From Marinibacterium sp. (GTDB taxonomy: Bacteria; Pseudomonadota; Alphaproteobacteria; Rhodobacterales; Rhodobacteraceae): 36,742 bases of DNA. The notes beneath the pieces were generated by a model. The model saw only the letters and a list, made by a program, of their open reading frames with translations, searched no databases and was not told where the DNA came from. The position numbers and the translations under genes were made by a program. Within the stretch, counting starts at the first letter, position 1, and each line of letters begins with the position of its first letter. The stretch covers positions 1-36,742 of the forward strand of contig JAOXSC010000088.1 of the NCBI GenBank assembly GCA_025800215.1, written 5' to 3'. This document shows positions 7,990 to 16,456 of this stretch, in pieces.

Positions 7990-9186
7990 GTGCAACAGAC
8001 CTGGCGATGGTTCGGACCACAGGACCGGGTCCGGCTCAGTGATGTGCGACAGGCCGGGGCCACGGGGATCGTGACCGCGCTGCACCATCGGCGCGCGGGC
8101 GACGTGTGGGGCGACGATGAAATCGCGCAGCGCCAACGCGAGATCCTGACCGGGTCGGGCGGCACCCTGAAATGGTGCGTGGTCGAAAGCCTGCCGGTCT
8201 CTGAAACCATCAAGACCCAAGGCGCCGACCTGCAGGCGCACCTGGATGCCTACCGCGCATCGCTGACCGCGCTGGCGCGGGCGGGGATCGAAACGGTGTG
8301 CTACAATTTCATGCCGGTGCTTGACTGGACGCGCACCGATCTGAATGCGCGCATGGGCCATGGCGGCACGGCGATGCGCTTTGATCTGGCCACCTTTGCC
8401 GCCTTTGACCTGTTCATTCTGGCCCGTCCGGCCGCGCCCGATGATTACCCCGACGCCCTGATTGACACCGCCCGCGCCCGTTTCGCCGCGATGAGCGATG
8501 CGGACCGTGACGCGCTGGCGCGCAATATCGGGGCGGGGCTGCCGGGATCGGTCGATCACTGGACGCTGGACACGCTGCGCGCCGCCCTGGCGCCTTATGA
8601 CCGGATTGATGCCGCGCAGCTGCGGCGGAACCATGTGGATTTCCTGTCCGAAATCGTGCCGCTGGCCGAACGGCTCGGGCTGCGCCTGTGCTGCCATCCC
8701 GATGACCCGCCCTTTGATCTGCTCGGCCTGCCGCGCACCATGTCCACTGCAGCCGACTATGCCCATATTCTGGATGCGGTCGACAGCCCGGCGGCGGGCA
8801 TGACGCTGTGCACCGGATCGCTGGGGGCACGGGCCGACAATGACTGCGCGCAGATGGTGCGCGACTTCGGGCCGCGCATCCATTTTCTGCACCTGCGCAA
8901 CGTGACCCGAGACAGCGACACCGTGCCCTGTTCGTTCTTCGAAGACGAGCACCTGTCGGGCCAGACCGACATGGTCGCCGTGCTGGCCGCCGTGCTCGAC
9001 GAAGAAGCCCGGCGCCGCGAACAGGGGCGTCTGGATGCCGATATTCCCATGCGTCCCGATCACGGACAGGAAATCCTGTCCGATCTGGGGGCGGGCACGC
9101 AGCCCGGCTATCCGGCGGTGGGGCGGCTCAAGGGGCTGGCCGAACTGCGCGGGGTGATCGCAGGGCTTGGGGGGCAGGCCACATGA
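7990..9186 (+). CDS. uxuA: Mannonate dehydratase
   Basis: A 398-residue protein starting at GTG 7990. It aligns by eye with E. coli UxuA along its whole length: QTWRWFGPQDRV, DVRQAGATGIVTALHH, CYNFMPVLDWTRTDL, RNIGAGLPG, HPDDPP, RPDHG and GRLKGLAELRGV. The expected metal ligands are present: His 236 (CCHPDDPP), Cys 274 (LCTGS), His 301 (FLHLR) and Asp 357 (MRPDHG). It dehydrates D-mannonate to 2-keto-3-deoxy-D-gluconate in the cytoplasm. It is the first gene of the operon, preceded by the operator at 7948-7959, and its stop overlaps the regulator start (ATGA). Confidence 0.97.
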   Translation: MQQTWRWFGPQDRVRLSDVRQAGATGIVTALHHRRAGDVWGDDEIAQRQREILTGSGGTLKWCVVESLPVSETIKTQGADLQAHLDAYRASLTALARAGIETVCYNFMPVLDWTRTDLNARMGHGGTAMRFDLATFAAFDLFILARPAAPDDYPDALIDTARARFAAMSDADRDALARNIGAGLPGSVDHWTLDTLRAALAPYDRIDAAQLRRNHVDFLSEIVPLAERLGLRLCCHPDDPPFDLLGLPRTMSTAADYAHILDAVDSPAAGMTLCTGSLGARADNDCAQMVRDFGPRIHFLHLRNVTRDSDTVPCSFFEDEHLSGQTDMVAVLAAVLDEEARRREQGRLDADIPMRPDHGQEILSDLGAGTQPGYPAVGRLKGLAELRGVIAGLGGQAT

Positions 9187-9860
9187 ATACCGCGCTGTCA
9201 GGGGTCGAAATCGACAAGACGCTGCCCATCTCGCGACAGGTCTATGACGTGCTGCGCCGCCGCATCGTCGACAATACGCTGCCCCCCGGCGCGCGCCTGT
9301 CCGAAGCCACGCTGGCCCAGGAATTTGCCATCAGCCGCACGCCGCTGCGCGCGGCCCTGCAGCAGCTTGCCTCGGAAGGGCTGGTGACGATCCGCCCGCA
9401 GGTGGGCACCGTGGTGGCCCAGCTTGATCACGAACGTCTGCGCCAGGCGGTGTTCGTGCGCACCGCGCTGGAATGCGCGGTGGTCGAGCGGCTGGCCACG
9501 CTGCACCCGGACCTGTCGCCGCTTGATCCCATTCTGGCCCGCCAGGCCGAGGCCGCGCGGATCGACGACTATGCCACGTTCTTTCATCATGACGAGGCGT
9601 TTCACGCCAAGCTGGCAGCACTTGCCGGGGTCCCCGACAGCTGGCCGCTGGTGCAGTCGGTCAAGGGCCATGTGGATCGCCAGCGCTATACGCTGATGTC
9701 GCAGATCCCAATGCGTTCGCGCCGCGCCTTTGACGAACATCTCAGCATTATCGCCCGCATCCGTGACGGGGATGCAAAGGGGGCATCGCAAACCATGGCC
9801 GCGCATGTGGGCTCGGTCCTGGAACTTGACGACGGTCCGACCGGGGCCGGGGGCGGATAG
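9183..9860 (+). CDS. GntR-family regulator, FCD subfamily (probable UxuR-like repressor)
   Basis: A 225-residue protein. The N-terminal winged helix (about residues 16-80) reads ISRQVYDVLRRRIV, LPPGARLSEATLAQEF, ISRTPLRAALQQLASEGLV, the GntR pattern. The C-terminal FCD all-helical domain shows FFHHDEAFHAKLAALAG and FDEHLSIIARIRDGD, with a later His in AAHVGSV, matching the usual metal/effector-binding Asp and His residues. It overlaps uxuA by 4 bp. In relatives of this type the effector is a hexuronate or a pathway intermediate that releases DNA. The CTGGTATACTAG site in front of uxuA is a natural target, implying autoregulation of the whole operon. The family is certain; the specificity is inferred from position. 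Confidence 0.88.
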   Translation: MNTALSGVEIDKTLPISRQVYDVLRRRIVDNTLPPGARLSEATLAQEFAISRTPLRAALQQLASEGLVTIRPQVGTVVAQLDHERLRQAVFVRTALECAVVERLATLHPDLSPLDPILARQAEAARIDDYATFFHHDEAFHAKLAALAGVPDSWPLVQSVKGHVDRQRYTLMSQIPMRSRRAFDEHLSIIARIRDGDAKGASQTMAAHVGSVLELDDGPTGAGGG

Positions 9861-9889
9861 CCCCGAACAACCGATCAAGGGAGGAGAGA

Positions 9890-11164
9890 ATGACAATGCA
9901 ACTGAAAGGGCTTCTGAGCACAAGCGCTCTGGCGCTGGCGTTCACGGCACAGGCCGCCTTGGCCGAAACCGAACTGCGCATGATGTGGTACAATGACGGG
10001 ATCGAGGGCGAGGTCATGCAAGGCCTTCTCGACCGGTTCGAAGAGGCAAATCCCGACATCAAGGTCACGCTGGATGTGGTGCCATACAAGGCGATCATTG
10101 AATCGCTGCCGATCCAGCTGGCCGCTGGCGAAGGCCCCGACATCGCGCGGGTGACCGATCTGGGCGGGCTGTCGGATTTCTACATGGATCTGACCCCGCA
10201 TCTGGCCGATACCGACTACTGGCGCGCCAGTTTCGGCCCGTTCCTGAGCTGGCTTGCGCCTGACTCTGACGCCATTCCGGGGTTCATGACCCAATTGTCG
10301 GTGACCGGGCCTTATGTGAACAAGACCCTGTTTGAACAGGCTGGCGTCGAGCTTCCGGGCGAAGGCGCCACCTGGGACGACTATGCCACGGCCGTCAATG
10401 CCGTGGCCGAAGCGCTTGATATTCCGATCCCGATGGCCTGGGACCGGTCGGGCCACCGGGTGTCGGGCCCTGCGATTTCCATGGGCGCGCAGATGTTCGA
10501 CCCCGCCGGGGAACCGGCGTTGGTTGATGACGGGCTCAAGGCGATGGCGCAGCGCCTGTACGACTGGCACCAGGACGGCACCATGTCGAAAGAGCTTTGG
10601 GGCTCGGTGTCGGGGTCGACCTATCTGGGCGCCAACGAAGATTTCGCCAACGCTCAGGTGGTGATGTATATGTCGGGCTCCTGGCAGATCCCGCAATTTG
10701 CCGAGCAGATCGGCGACGGGTTCGACTGGTGGGCGGTGCCCGCGCCCTGTGGCCCTGCGGCCTGTTCGGGCATGCCCGGTGGTGCGGCGCTGGTGGCGAT
10801 CAAGGACACCGAGCACCCCGAAGAGGTCGGCAAGCTGATGGACTGGCTGGCGCAGGAAGAGCAGCTGGCCGAATTCTACGGCAAGACGCTGTTCATTCCG
10901 GGTCATCTGGGGCTGGCCGAAAGTGGGGTGGAGTTCGACACCGACGATCCGCGCGCCCAGCATGCGCTGGCGACGTTCTCGGCCGCGGTGCCGGGCATTT
11001 CGCCGGTGGCCTTCGACCTGCAGGGCTATGCCAACAACCGGGTGATGTTCAACGCGCTGATCTCGCGCCTGAACGAAGCCATCGTGGGCGAGCTGACGCT
11101 GGATCAGGCCTATGAGCGCATGTCCGACGACGTGACCAAGCAACTGGCTGAAAAGTCACGCTGA
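9890..11164 (+). CDS. Sugar (probable glucuronide) ABC transporter substrate-binding protein
   Basis: A 424-residue protein with a strong GGGAGGAGAG ribosome-binding site just before the ATG at 9890 (a second ATG is at 9896). The signal peptide is hydrophobic and ends AALA before ETEL. The mature protein has family-1 extracellular solute-binding (SBP_bac_1) features: LRMMWYNDG, GLLDRFEEANPDIKV, LAAGEGPDIARV, and later GGAALVAIKDTEHPEE with a helical C-terminus. It lies 29 bp after the regulator stop, within the catabolic operon. Given the neighbouring glucuronidase, UxaC, UxuB and UxuA, the ligand is probably a glucuronate-containing oligosaccharide or glucuronide. Confidence 0.9.
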   Translation: MTMQLKGLLSTSALALAFTAQAALAETELRMMWYNDGIEGEVMQGLLDRFEEANPDIKVTLDVVPYKAIIESLPIQLAAGEGPDIARVTDLGGLSDFYMDLTPHLADTDYWRASFGPFLSWLAPDSDAIPGFMTQLSVTGPYVNKTLFEQAGVELPGEGATWDDYATAVNAVAEALDIPIPMAWDRSGHRVSGPAISMGAQMFDPAGEPALVDDGLKAMAQRLYDWHQDGTMSKELWGSVSGSTYLGANEDFANAQVVMYMSGSWQIPQFAEQIGDGFDWWAVPAPCGPAACSGMPGGAALVAIKDTEHPEEVGKLMDWLAQEEQLAEFYGKTLFIPGHLGLAESGVEFDTDDPRAQHALATFSAAVPGISPVAFDLQGYANNRVMFNALISRLNEAIVGELTLDQAYERMSDDVTKQLAEKSR

Positions 11165-11170
11165 CCCGAT

Positions 11171-11204
11171 CCGGCCCGGATGCGCCATGTGGCATCCGGG
11201 CCGG
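11171..11204 (+). promoter_or_regulatory. Intercistronic stem-loop between binding-protein and permease genes
   Basis: A perfect 13-bp GC-rich stem (CCGGCCCGGATGC at 11171-11183 pairing with 11192-11204) has an 8-nt loop and no T-run after it. It lies just after the binding-protein stop codon. Stem-loops in this position in ABC sugar operons usually protect the upstream mRNA or reduce read-through, giving more binding protein than permease. Without a U tract it is unlikely to be a full terminator. Confidence 0.7.
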
Positions 11205-11230
11205 TCCCGACCCAAGCAACGGGGACCGTG

Positions 11231-12262
11231 ATGGCCCAGACAGACCACGCAGAGCATGACACAAGCAGCCTGTCGGACCGGCTGACCGCGCTGGCGGCCT
11301 GGCCGGTGCATCTGGTGTTCCGGTTGCTCGAATGGCCCTTTGCCGCACTGCAGCGGCTGGTGGGGATCCGCCGCATGCCCTGGCTGTTTCTGGCGCCAAA
11401 CCTGGTGTTCTTCGGTCTCTTCGTGGTGATCCCGCTGTTTATCAACTTTGCCTTTTCGCTGACCGGCGGCACGCAGCTGTTCCTGAGCGACCGGCCCTTT
11501 GTCGGCACCGAGCAATATGGCTTTCTTCTGGATTGCGAGACCTTCGGGGATCCCGTCACCTGCCGCGAAGACCGCTTCTGGAAAGGGATCTACAACACCG
11601 CGACCTTCATCTTTTTCCAGGTCAGCTTCATGGTGCTGTTTTCGCTGATCACTGCGCTGATCCTGAACCGCGAAATCCGCGGGCGGGGCTTTTTCCGGGC
11701 GGTGTTCTTCTTTCCGGTGCTGCTGTCGCCGGTGGTGGTGGCGCTGATCTGGAAATGGATCCTGCTGCGTGATGGCATCCTGAATGCGTTTCTGGTGTCG
11801 ATCGGGCTCGACAAGATCCTGTTTTTCGTGTCGCCCGAATGGTCGATGTTCTGGGCCATCTTCGTGTCGATCTGGGCGCATATGGGGTTCTATACGCTGA
11901 TCCTGCTGGCCGGGCTGCAGGCGATCCCGCCCGATCTTTATGAAGCCGCCGAAATGGACGGCACCCGCCCCGAACGCGTGTTCTGGCGCATCACACTGCC
12001 GCTTTTGTGGCCCAACCTTCTGGTGGTGGTGGTGCTGGCGCTGATCAAGGGGGTGCAGATCTTTGACGAGGTCTTTGTGCTGACCGGCGGTGGCCCCGGC
12101 ACGGCCACACAGTTCATCGTGCAATACATCTACAACACCGGCTTTACCGACCAGGTCCAGAATTTCGGCCTGGCGGCGGCGGCGTCGGTGGTGCTGGGGG
12201 TTGTGCTGTTCTTTCTGACCATGGCCCAGCTGGCCGCAACACGGCGGCGCGACGATGGGTAA
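11231..12262 (+). CDS. Carbohydrate ABC transporter permease, MalF type
   Basis: A 343-residue membrane protein. The frame is open from 11180, but the ATG at 11231 follows the stem-loop, and the codons before it overlap that hairpin. A long N-terminal cytoplasmic stretch precedes six hydrophobic segments. The EAA loop EAAEMDGTRPERVFWRITLP (about residues 237-256) couples to the ATPase. GGGPGTATQ and TGF motifs near the end are typical of MalF/UgpA permeases. It overlaps the next permease gene by 8 bp. Together they form the channel of the putative glucuronide importer. Confidence 0.92.
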   Translation: MAQTDHAEHDTSSLSDRLTALAAWPVHLVFRLLEWPFAALQRLVGIRRMPWLFLAPNLVFFGLFVVIPLFINFAFSLTGGTQLFLSDRPFVGTEQYGFLLDCETFGDPVTCREDRFWKGIYNTATFIFFQVSFMVLFSLITALILNREIRGRGFFRAVFFFPVLLSPVVVALIWKWILLRDGILNAFLVSIGLDKILFFVSPEWSMFWAIFVSIWAHMGFYTLILLAGLQAIPPDLYEAAEMDGTRPERVFWRITLPLLWPNLLVVVVLALIKGVQIFDEVFVLTGGGPGTATQFIVQYIYNTGFTDQVQNFGLAAAASVVLGVVLFFLTMAQLAATRRRDDG

Positions 12263-13307
12263 GCTTGCGCAGATGATGACCGCCCGCAGGGGCCGGGGCC
12301 GGCTGCATTGGACGGATGTGTTTTCCTATGTCTACCTGGCCTTTGGCGTCGTGCTGATGTTCGGGCCGGTGGTCTGGCTGGTGCTGTCGTCGTTCAAGAC
12401 GCCTGCGGGGCTGGTGGAATTTCCGCCGACCTTCCTGCCGCTCAGCCAGATCGAGGTCGAGGTCGAAGGCCACCGCAAACCTCTGCCGCTCTATCGCACC
12501 ACGCTCGAAGACGGCACGGTCCGGGATCTGGCCCAGATCCGCCGCATCGGCATCGTCAGCCAGATGGTCGACCCTGAAAACCCCGATCAGACCTACAAGG
12601 TGCCCATTGACCAGCGCGAAGAGATCCGCGAATTCCGCCTCGCGCTGGAAAACTACTCGGACCCGCTCGAGCGGTTCAATTTCCTGAAATACCTGTCGAA
12701 TTCGGTGATCGTGACGGTGGTGGCCACGGCGGTGACGCTGCTGATCAACTCCATGGCCGCCTATGGGCTGGCGATCTATCAGTTTCGCGGGCGCAACGCG
12801 ATCATGGTCTTCGTGATCGGAACGCTGCTGATCCCGATCACGGTGATCCTGGTGCCGGTCTATCTGGTGGTGACGCAGCTTGGCATGATCAATTCGCTCT
12901 GGGCGGTGATCCTGCCGGGGGCGGCGACACCGACGGGGGTGTTTCTGCTGCGCCAGTACATGCTCACGATCCCCAAAGATCTGATCGAAGCCGCCCGCAT
13001 GGACAAGGCATCCGAATGGCAGATCTATTCGCGCGTGGTGCTGCCGCTGGCCACGCCCGCCATTGCCGTGCTGGCGATCTTTTCGATCATGTGGCGGTGG
13101 AATGATTTCCTATGGCCGCTGATCGTTCTGAACCGGTCCGAGGTCTATACCCTGCAGGTCGGGCTCAATGCGTTCCAGGGCGAGCTTGACGTGCAGTGGC
13201 ACTACATTCTGGCGATGACCGTGGTCACGTTGATCCCGGTGACGCTGGTCTTTGCCTTTCTGCAGCGCTTCATCACCACCGGCATTGCCAATGCGGGGAT
13301 GAAATGA
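12255..13307 (+). CDS. Carbohydrate ABC transporter permease, MalG type, with extended loop
   Basis: A 350-residue membrane protein. TM1 is at about residues 22-45 (VYLAFGVVLMFGPVVWLVLSS by its core), and the EAA loop EAARMDKASEWQIY is at about 238-251. Between TM1 and TM2 lies an unusually long hydrophilic segment (about residues 56-140, from PPTFLPLSQIEVEVEG to REFRLALENYSD). Most MalG-type permeases are near 280 residues, so this loop accounts for the extra length. It faces the periplasm and may contact the binding protein or substrate. The stop codon overlaps the next ATG (ATGA at 13304-13307). Confidence 0.92.
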   Translation: MGKLAQMMTARRGRGRLHWTDVFSYVYLAFGVVLMFGPVVWLVLSSFKTPAGLVEFPPTFLPLSQIEVEVEGHRKPLPLYRTTLEDGTVRDLAQIRRIGIVSQMVDPENPDQTYKVPIDQREEIREFRLALENYSDPLERFNFLKYLSNSVIVTVVATAVTLLINSMAAYGLAIYQFRGRNAIMVFVIGTLLIPITVILVPVYLVVTQLGMINSLWAVILPGAATPTGVFLLRQYMLTIPKDLIEAARMDKASEWQIYSRVVLPLATPAIAVLAIFSIMWRWNDFLWPLIVLNRSEVYTLQVGLNAFQGELDVQWHYILAMTVVTLIPVTLVFAFLQRFITTGIANAGMK

Positions 13308-14311
13308 AACCGCTGATCTTTCTTGATCCCCATCCGCGCACGCAGGCCATGGTCTACACCCCCGGCTGCGCGGCGAAGCTGGCGCAGATGGGCGATGTGG
13401 TGGCCCATTGGGGATCGCGCGCGCCCGATGACCTGGTTGAGCGGCATCTTGAGCGGATGACCATCCTTATCGGTCAGACCGCCATGCCGCGCGCGCGGCT
13501 GGACCGGGCCCCGGCCCTGCGCGCGATCATCAACGTCAAGGGCAATTGGGAGCCCAACATCGACTATGCCGCAGCCCACGCCCGCGGCATTCACGTGCTG
13601 TCGGCCGCACCGGCCATGGCGCCTGCGGTGGCCGAATACTGTCTGGCGCAGGCGATCTTGTCGCTGCGCGCATTGGGGGATGCGGATCCGCGATTTCGCA
13701 GCGGGGGCGAGGCCTATGGCATCATGGGCAACGCAACTGCGAAATCGCTTTATGGGGCGGAAGTGGCGTTGGTGGGGTACGGCAATCTTGGCCGCTCACT
13801 GGCGCCTCTTCTGCGCCCCTTTGGCGTGCGCCTAATGGTGCATGACCCATGGCTGTCTGATGCGTATCTGCGGGCCGAAGGCACCGAGCCCGTGGATCTT
13901 GAATCCGCGCTTGGCGGGGCGGATGTGCTGTTCCTGCTGGCGGGTGTGACCCGCGACAATGCAGGCTTTCTGACCCGCGAACGACTGCAGATGATCCGCC
14001 CCGACAGCACGGTTGTTCTGGCCTCGCGCGCCGAGATCGTGGATTTCGACGCGTTTCTGGATCTTGCGGGATCGGGGGCGTTCCGCGCGGTGGTCGATGT
14101 CTTTCCCGATGAACCGGTGCCGCCGGGCTCGGCGTGGCGCAGCACGCCCAATGTGCGCTTTTCGGCGCATCTGGCGGGGGGCATCGCGGCGTCTTATGCG
14201 CGGATCCGGGCTATGATGCTGGATGACATGGCCCAGATCCTGCAGGGGCGCCCGCCGCTGATGTTGCAACGGGCCGACCCCGCCCAGGCCGCCGCAATGC
14301 GCAGCCGCTGA
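13304..14311 (+). CDS. D-isomer-specific 2-hydroxyacid dehydrogenase family protein
   Basis: A 335-residue protein starting at the ATG that overlaps the permease stop (the frame is open further upstream, inside the permease gene). The NAD-binding motif is VGYGNLGRSLAPLL. The catalytic triad of the family is present: Arg in VLASRAEIVDF, Glu in FPDEPVPP and His in FSAHLAGG. The protein is cytoplasmic. Its substrate is unknown. In this operon it could reduce or oxidise a 2-keto acid or sugar acid derived from the glycone or the aglycone. The Trp in NVKGNWEPNIDY replaces the more usual Gly-Val of the substrate loop, suggesting an atypical substrate. Confidence 0.88.
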   Translation: MKPLIFLDPHPRTQAMVYTPGCAAKLAQMGDVVAHWGSRAPDDLVERHLERMTILIGQTAMPRARLDRAPALRAIINVKGNWEPNIDYAAAHARGIHVLSAAPAMAPAVAEYCLAQAILSLRALGDADPRFRSGGEAYGIMGNATAKSLYGAEVALVGYGNLGRSLAPLLRPFGVRLMVHDPWLSDAYLRAEGTEPVDLESALGGADVLFLLAGVTRDNAGFLTRERLQMIRPDSTVVLASRAEIVDFDAFLDLAGSGAFRAVVDVFPDEPVPPGSAWRSTPNVRFSAHLAGGIAASYARIRAMMLDDMAQILQGRPPLMLQRADPAQAAAMRSR

Positions 14312-14336
14312 AGCCGATGACAAAGGACGTTTTGCG

Positions 14337-15422
14337 ATGACAGAGATCCGTCTCAAAGAGGTCAAGAAAGCCTATGGCCCGGTCGAGGTGATCCACGGGA
14401 TCGACCTTACCGTGGCATCGGGCGAGTTCTGCGTTTTTGTGGGCCCGTCGGGTTGCGGGAAATCCACGCTGCTGCGGATCATCGCCGGGCTTGAAGGGAT
14501 CACCAGCGGCGCGGTGGAAATCGACGGGGCGGTGGTCAATGACATCCCTGCATCCGAACGCGGGCTGGCCATGGTGTTCCAGTCCTATGCGCTGTATCCG
14601 CATATGTCGGTCTACAAGAACATGGCCTTCGGGCTGGAAAATTCGAAAATGCCCCGGTCCGAGATCGACGCCCGCGTGACCCGCGCGGCCGAGATGCTGC
14701 AACTGGGCGATTACCTGCACCGCAAACCCAAGGCCCTGTCAGGGGGTCAGCGCCAGCGTGTGGCGATCGGCCGGGCCATCGTGCGCGACCCCAAGGCGTT
14801 TTTGTTCGACGAACCCCTGTCAAACCTTGACGCCGAACTGCGCGTGGCCATGCGCAAGGAACTGGCCGCGCTGCATGCCAGCATCGGCGGGACGATGATC
14901 TATGTCACCCATGATCAGGTCGAAGCGATGACGCTGGCCGACAAGATCGTGGTGCTGCAATCGGGCCGGATCGAACAGGTGGGCACGCCGCTGGATCTGT
15001 ACAACCGGCCCTGCAACGCCTTTGTGGCCGGGTTCATCGGCTCTCCGCGCATGAACATCATCGAAGCCCGCGCCGAAGCCGCCCCTGATGGTCTCATCCT
15101 GAGCGGGGCGGGCTTTCGCATCCCGATCCCGGCGGTGGACGGGCTGGCACCCGGCGATGCCTGTTCCTTTGGCATCCGGCCCGAGCATCTTGACATGACG
15201 GATGGCGATCCTGATCTGAGCGCCACGGTCACCCTGACCGAACAGCTGGGCGGCGAAACCTATCTGTACTGCGACGGCGACGGGCTGCCTCAGATCACCC
15301 TGCACCGGCCCGGCCAGCTGGCGGTGCAGGCCGGCCAGCAGGTGGCGCTGCGTATCGACCGTTCTCAGATGCATGTCTTTGATGCCAACGGGGACACTCT
15401 GGCCAATGGGGTGGGCGCATGA
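14337..15422 (+). CDS. Sugar ABC transporter ATP-binding protein, MalK/UgpC/MsmK type
   Basis: A 361-residue ATPase. Walker A is GPSGCGKST (residues 36-44), the Q-loop is VFQSYALYPHMSV, the signature is LSGGQRQRVAIGRA (from residue 134), Walker B is FLFDEPLSNLD and the switch is YVTHDQVEAMTLAD. After about residue 235 a C-terminal OB-fold/TOBE region follows (FIGSPRMNI, FGIRPEHLDM, EQLGGETYLY), typical of ATPases serving CUT1 sugar importers. It sits 25 bp after the dehydrogenase and overlaps the next gene by 4 bp. It completes the importer formed by the binding protein at 9890 and the two permeases. Confidence 0.95.
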   Translation: MTEIRLKEVKKAYGPVEVIHGIDLTVASGEFCVFVGPSGCGKSTLLRIIAGLEGITSGAVEIDGAVVNDIPASERGLAMVFQSYALYPHMSVYKNMAFGLENSKMPRSEIDARVTRAAEMLQLGDYLHRKPKALSGGQRQRVAIGRAIVRDPKAFLFDEPLSNLDAELRVAMRKELAALHASIGGTMIYVTHDQVEAMTLADKIVVLQSGRIEQVGTPLDLYNRPCNAFVAGFIGSPRMNIIEARAEAAPDGLILSGAGFRIPIPAVDGLAPGDACSFGIRPEHLDMTDGDPDLSATVTLTEQLGGETYLYCDGDGLPQITLHRPGQLAVQAGQQVALRIDRSQMHVFDANGDTLANGVGA

Positions 15423-16456
15423 CGGATCGGCTGGGCCTTGCCATCGTCGGTCTGGGGATGGCGGCCAAACCCCATGCGCTGGCACTGCAGGCGTTGTCGG
15501 ACCGGATCGAGGTGATCGGCGCCTATGCGCGCTCGCAGGCGTCACGCGATGCCTTTGCCGCGAGCTACGGGTTTGCGGTGACCGACCAGCTGGATCAGCT
15601 GGCCCATGATCCGCGCGTGGATGCGGTGCTGTTGATCACCCCGCCCGATGCCCGCGCCGACATCGTCGCGCGCTTTGCCGGGGCGGGCAAACATGTGCTG
15701 TCGGAAAAACCGCTCGAACGGGATCTGGCCGGGGCCGAAACCATCGTGGATCTCTGTGCCAAGGCGCGGGTGCAGCTTGGCGTGGTGTTCCAGCATCGGT
15801 TTCGCGCGGCATCCCAGACCCTTGCGGCGCTGCTGGCGGATGGGGCGCTTGGGGCAATCCGCGTCGTGCGCGCCGATGTGCCCTGGTGGCGCGATCAGGC
15901 CTACTACGACGAACCCGGCCGGGGCAGCTATGCCCGTGACGGCGGCGGAGTGCTGATCAGCCAGGCGATCCACACGCTGGATCTGATGCTGTCGCTTGCC
16001 GGGCCGGTGACCGCCGTCCAGGCCCTGTGCGCCACGACGCCGCTTCACCGGATGGAGGCCGAAGACGTGGCCGCAGGCGCCCTGCGCTTTGCCAATGGGG
16101 CGGTGGGATCGGTCTTTGCCAGCACCGCCAGTTTTCCGGGCACCGCCGAAAGCCTGCGGCTGGATTGTGATCACGCGGCGGTGGTGCTGCAGTCGGGGGT
16201 GCTGCAGATCCACTGGCGCGACGGGCGCACCGAACAGATCGGCGACACCGCCAGCGGCACCGGGGGCGGCGCCGATCCCATGGCTTTTCCCTTTGACTGG
16301 CACCAGTCGCTGATTGCCGATTTTGCCGATGCCATCCGCGACGGGCGTGCCCCGCGCGTCACCGGTGCCATGGCGCTGCAGGTGCACCGGCTGATCACCG
16401 CCTTTGAAACATCATCCCGCGACGGGCGGCGCGTGGATCTGGAGACGCACTCATGA
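15419..16456 (+). CDS. Gfo/Idh/MocA-family oxidoreductase
   Basis: A 345-residue protein. The N-terminal Rossmann fold shows LAIVGLGMAAKPHALAL. The family's EKP motif is SEKPLERD (about residues 95-102), and the C-terminal half has the DGGGVLISQAIHTLDLML helix with the conserved His. Members oxidise or reduce sugars, inositols or sugar derivatives with NAD(P). It overlaps the upstream ATPase gene and the downstream oxidoreductase gene by 4 bp each. Three such domains occur in this operon, which suggests stepwise oxidation and reduction of an unusual glucuronide. The specific substrate is not evident. Confidence 0.9.
   Translation: MTDRLGLAIVGLGMAAKPHALALQALSDRIEVIGAYARSQASRDAFAASYGFAVTDQLDQLAHDPRVDAVLLITPPDARADIVARFAGAGKHVLSEKPLERDLAGAETIVDLCAKARVQLGVVFQHRFRAASQTLAALLADGALGAIRVVRADVPWWRDQAYYDEPGRGSYARDGGGVLISQAIHTLDLMLSLAGPVTAVQALCATTPLHRMEAEDVAAGALRFANGAVGSVFASTASFPGTAESLRLDCDHAAVVLQSGVLQIHWRDGRTEQIGDTASGTGGGADPMAFPFDWHQSLIADFADAIRDGRAPRVTGAMALQVHRLITAFETSSRDGRRVDLETHS

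Noticed and set aside
11180..11230. Upstream extension of the MalF-type permease gene to 11180
   Set aside because: Those codons would lie within the 13-bp stem-loop; the ATG at 11231 is better placed.
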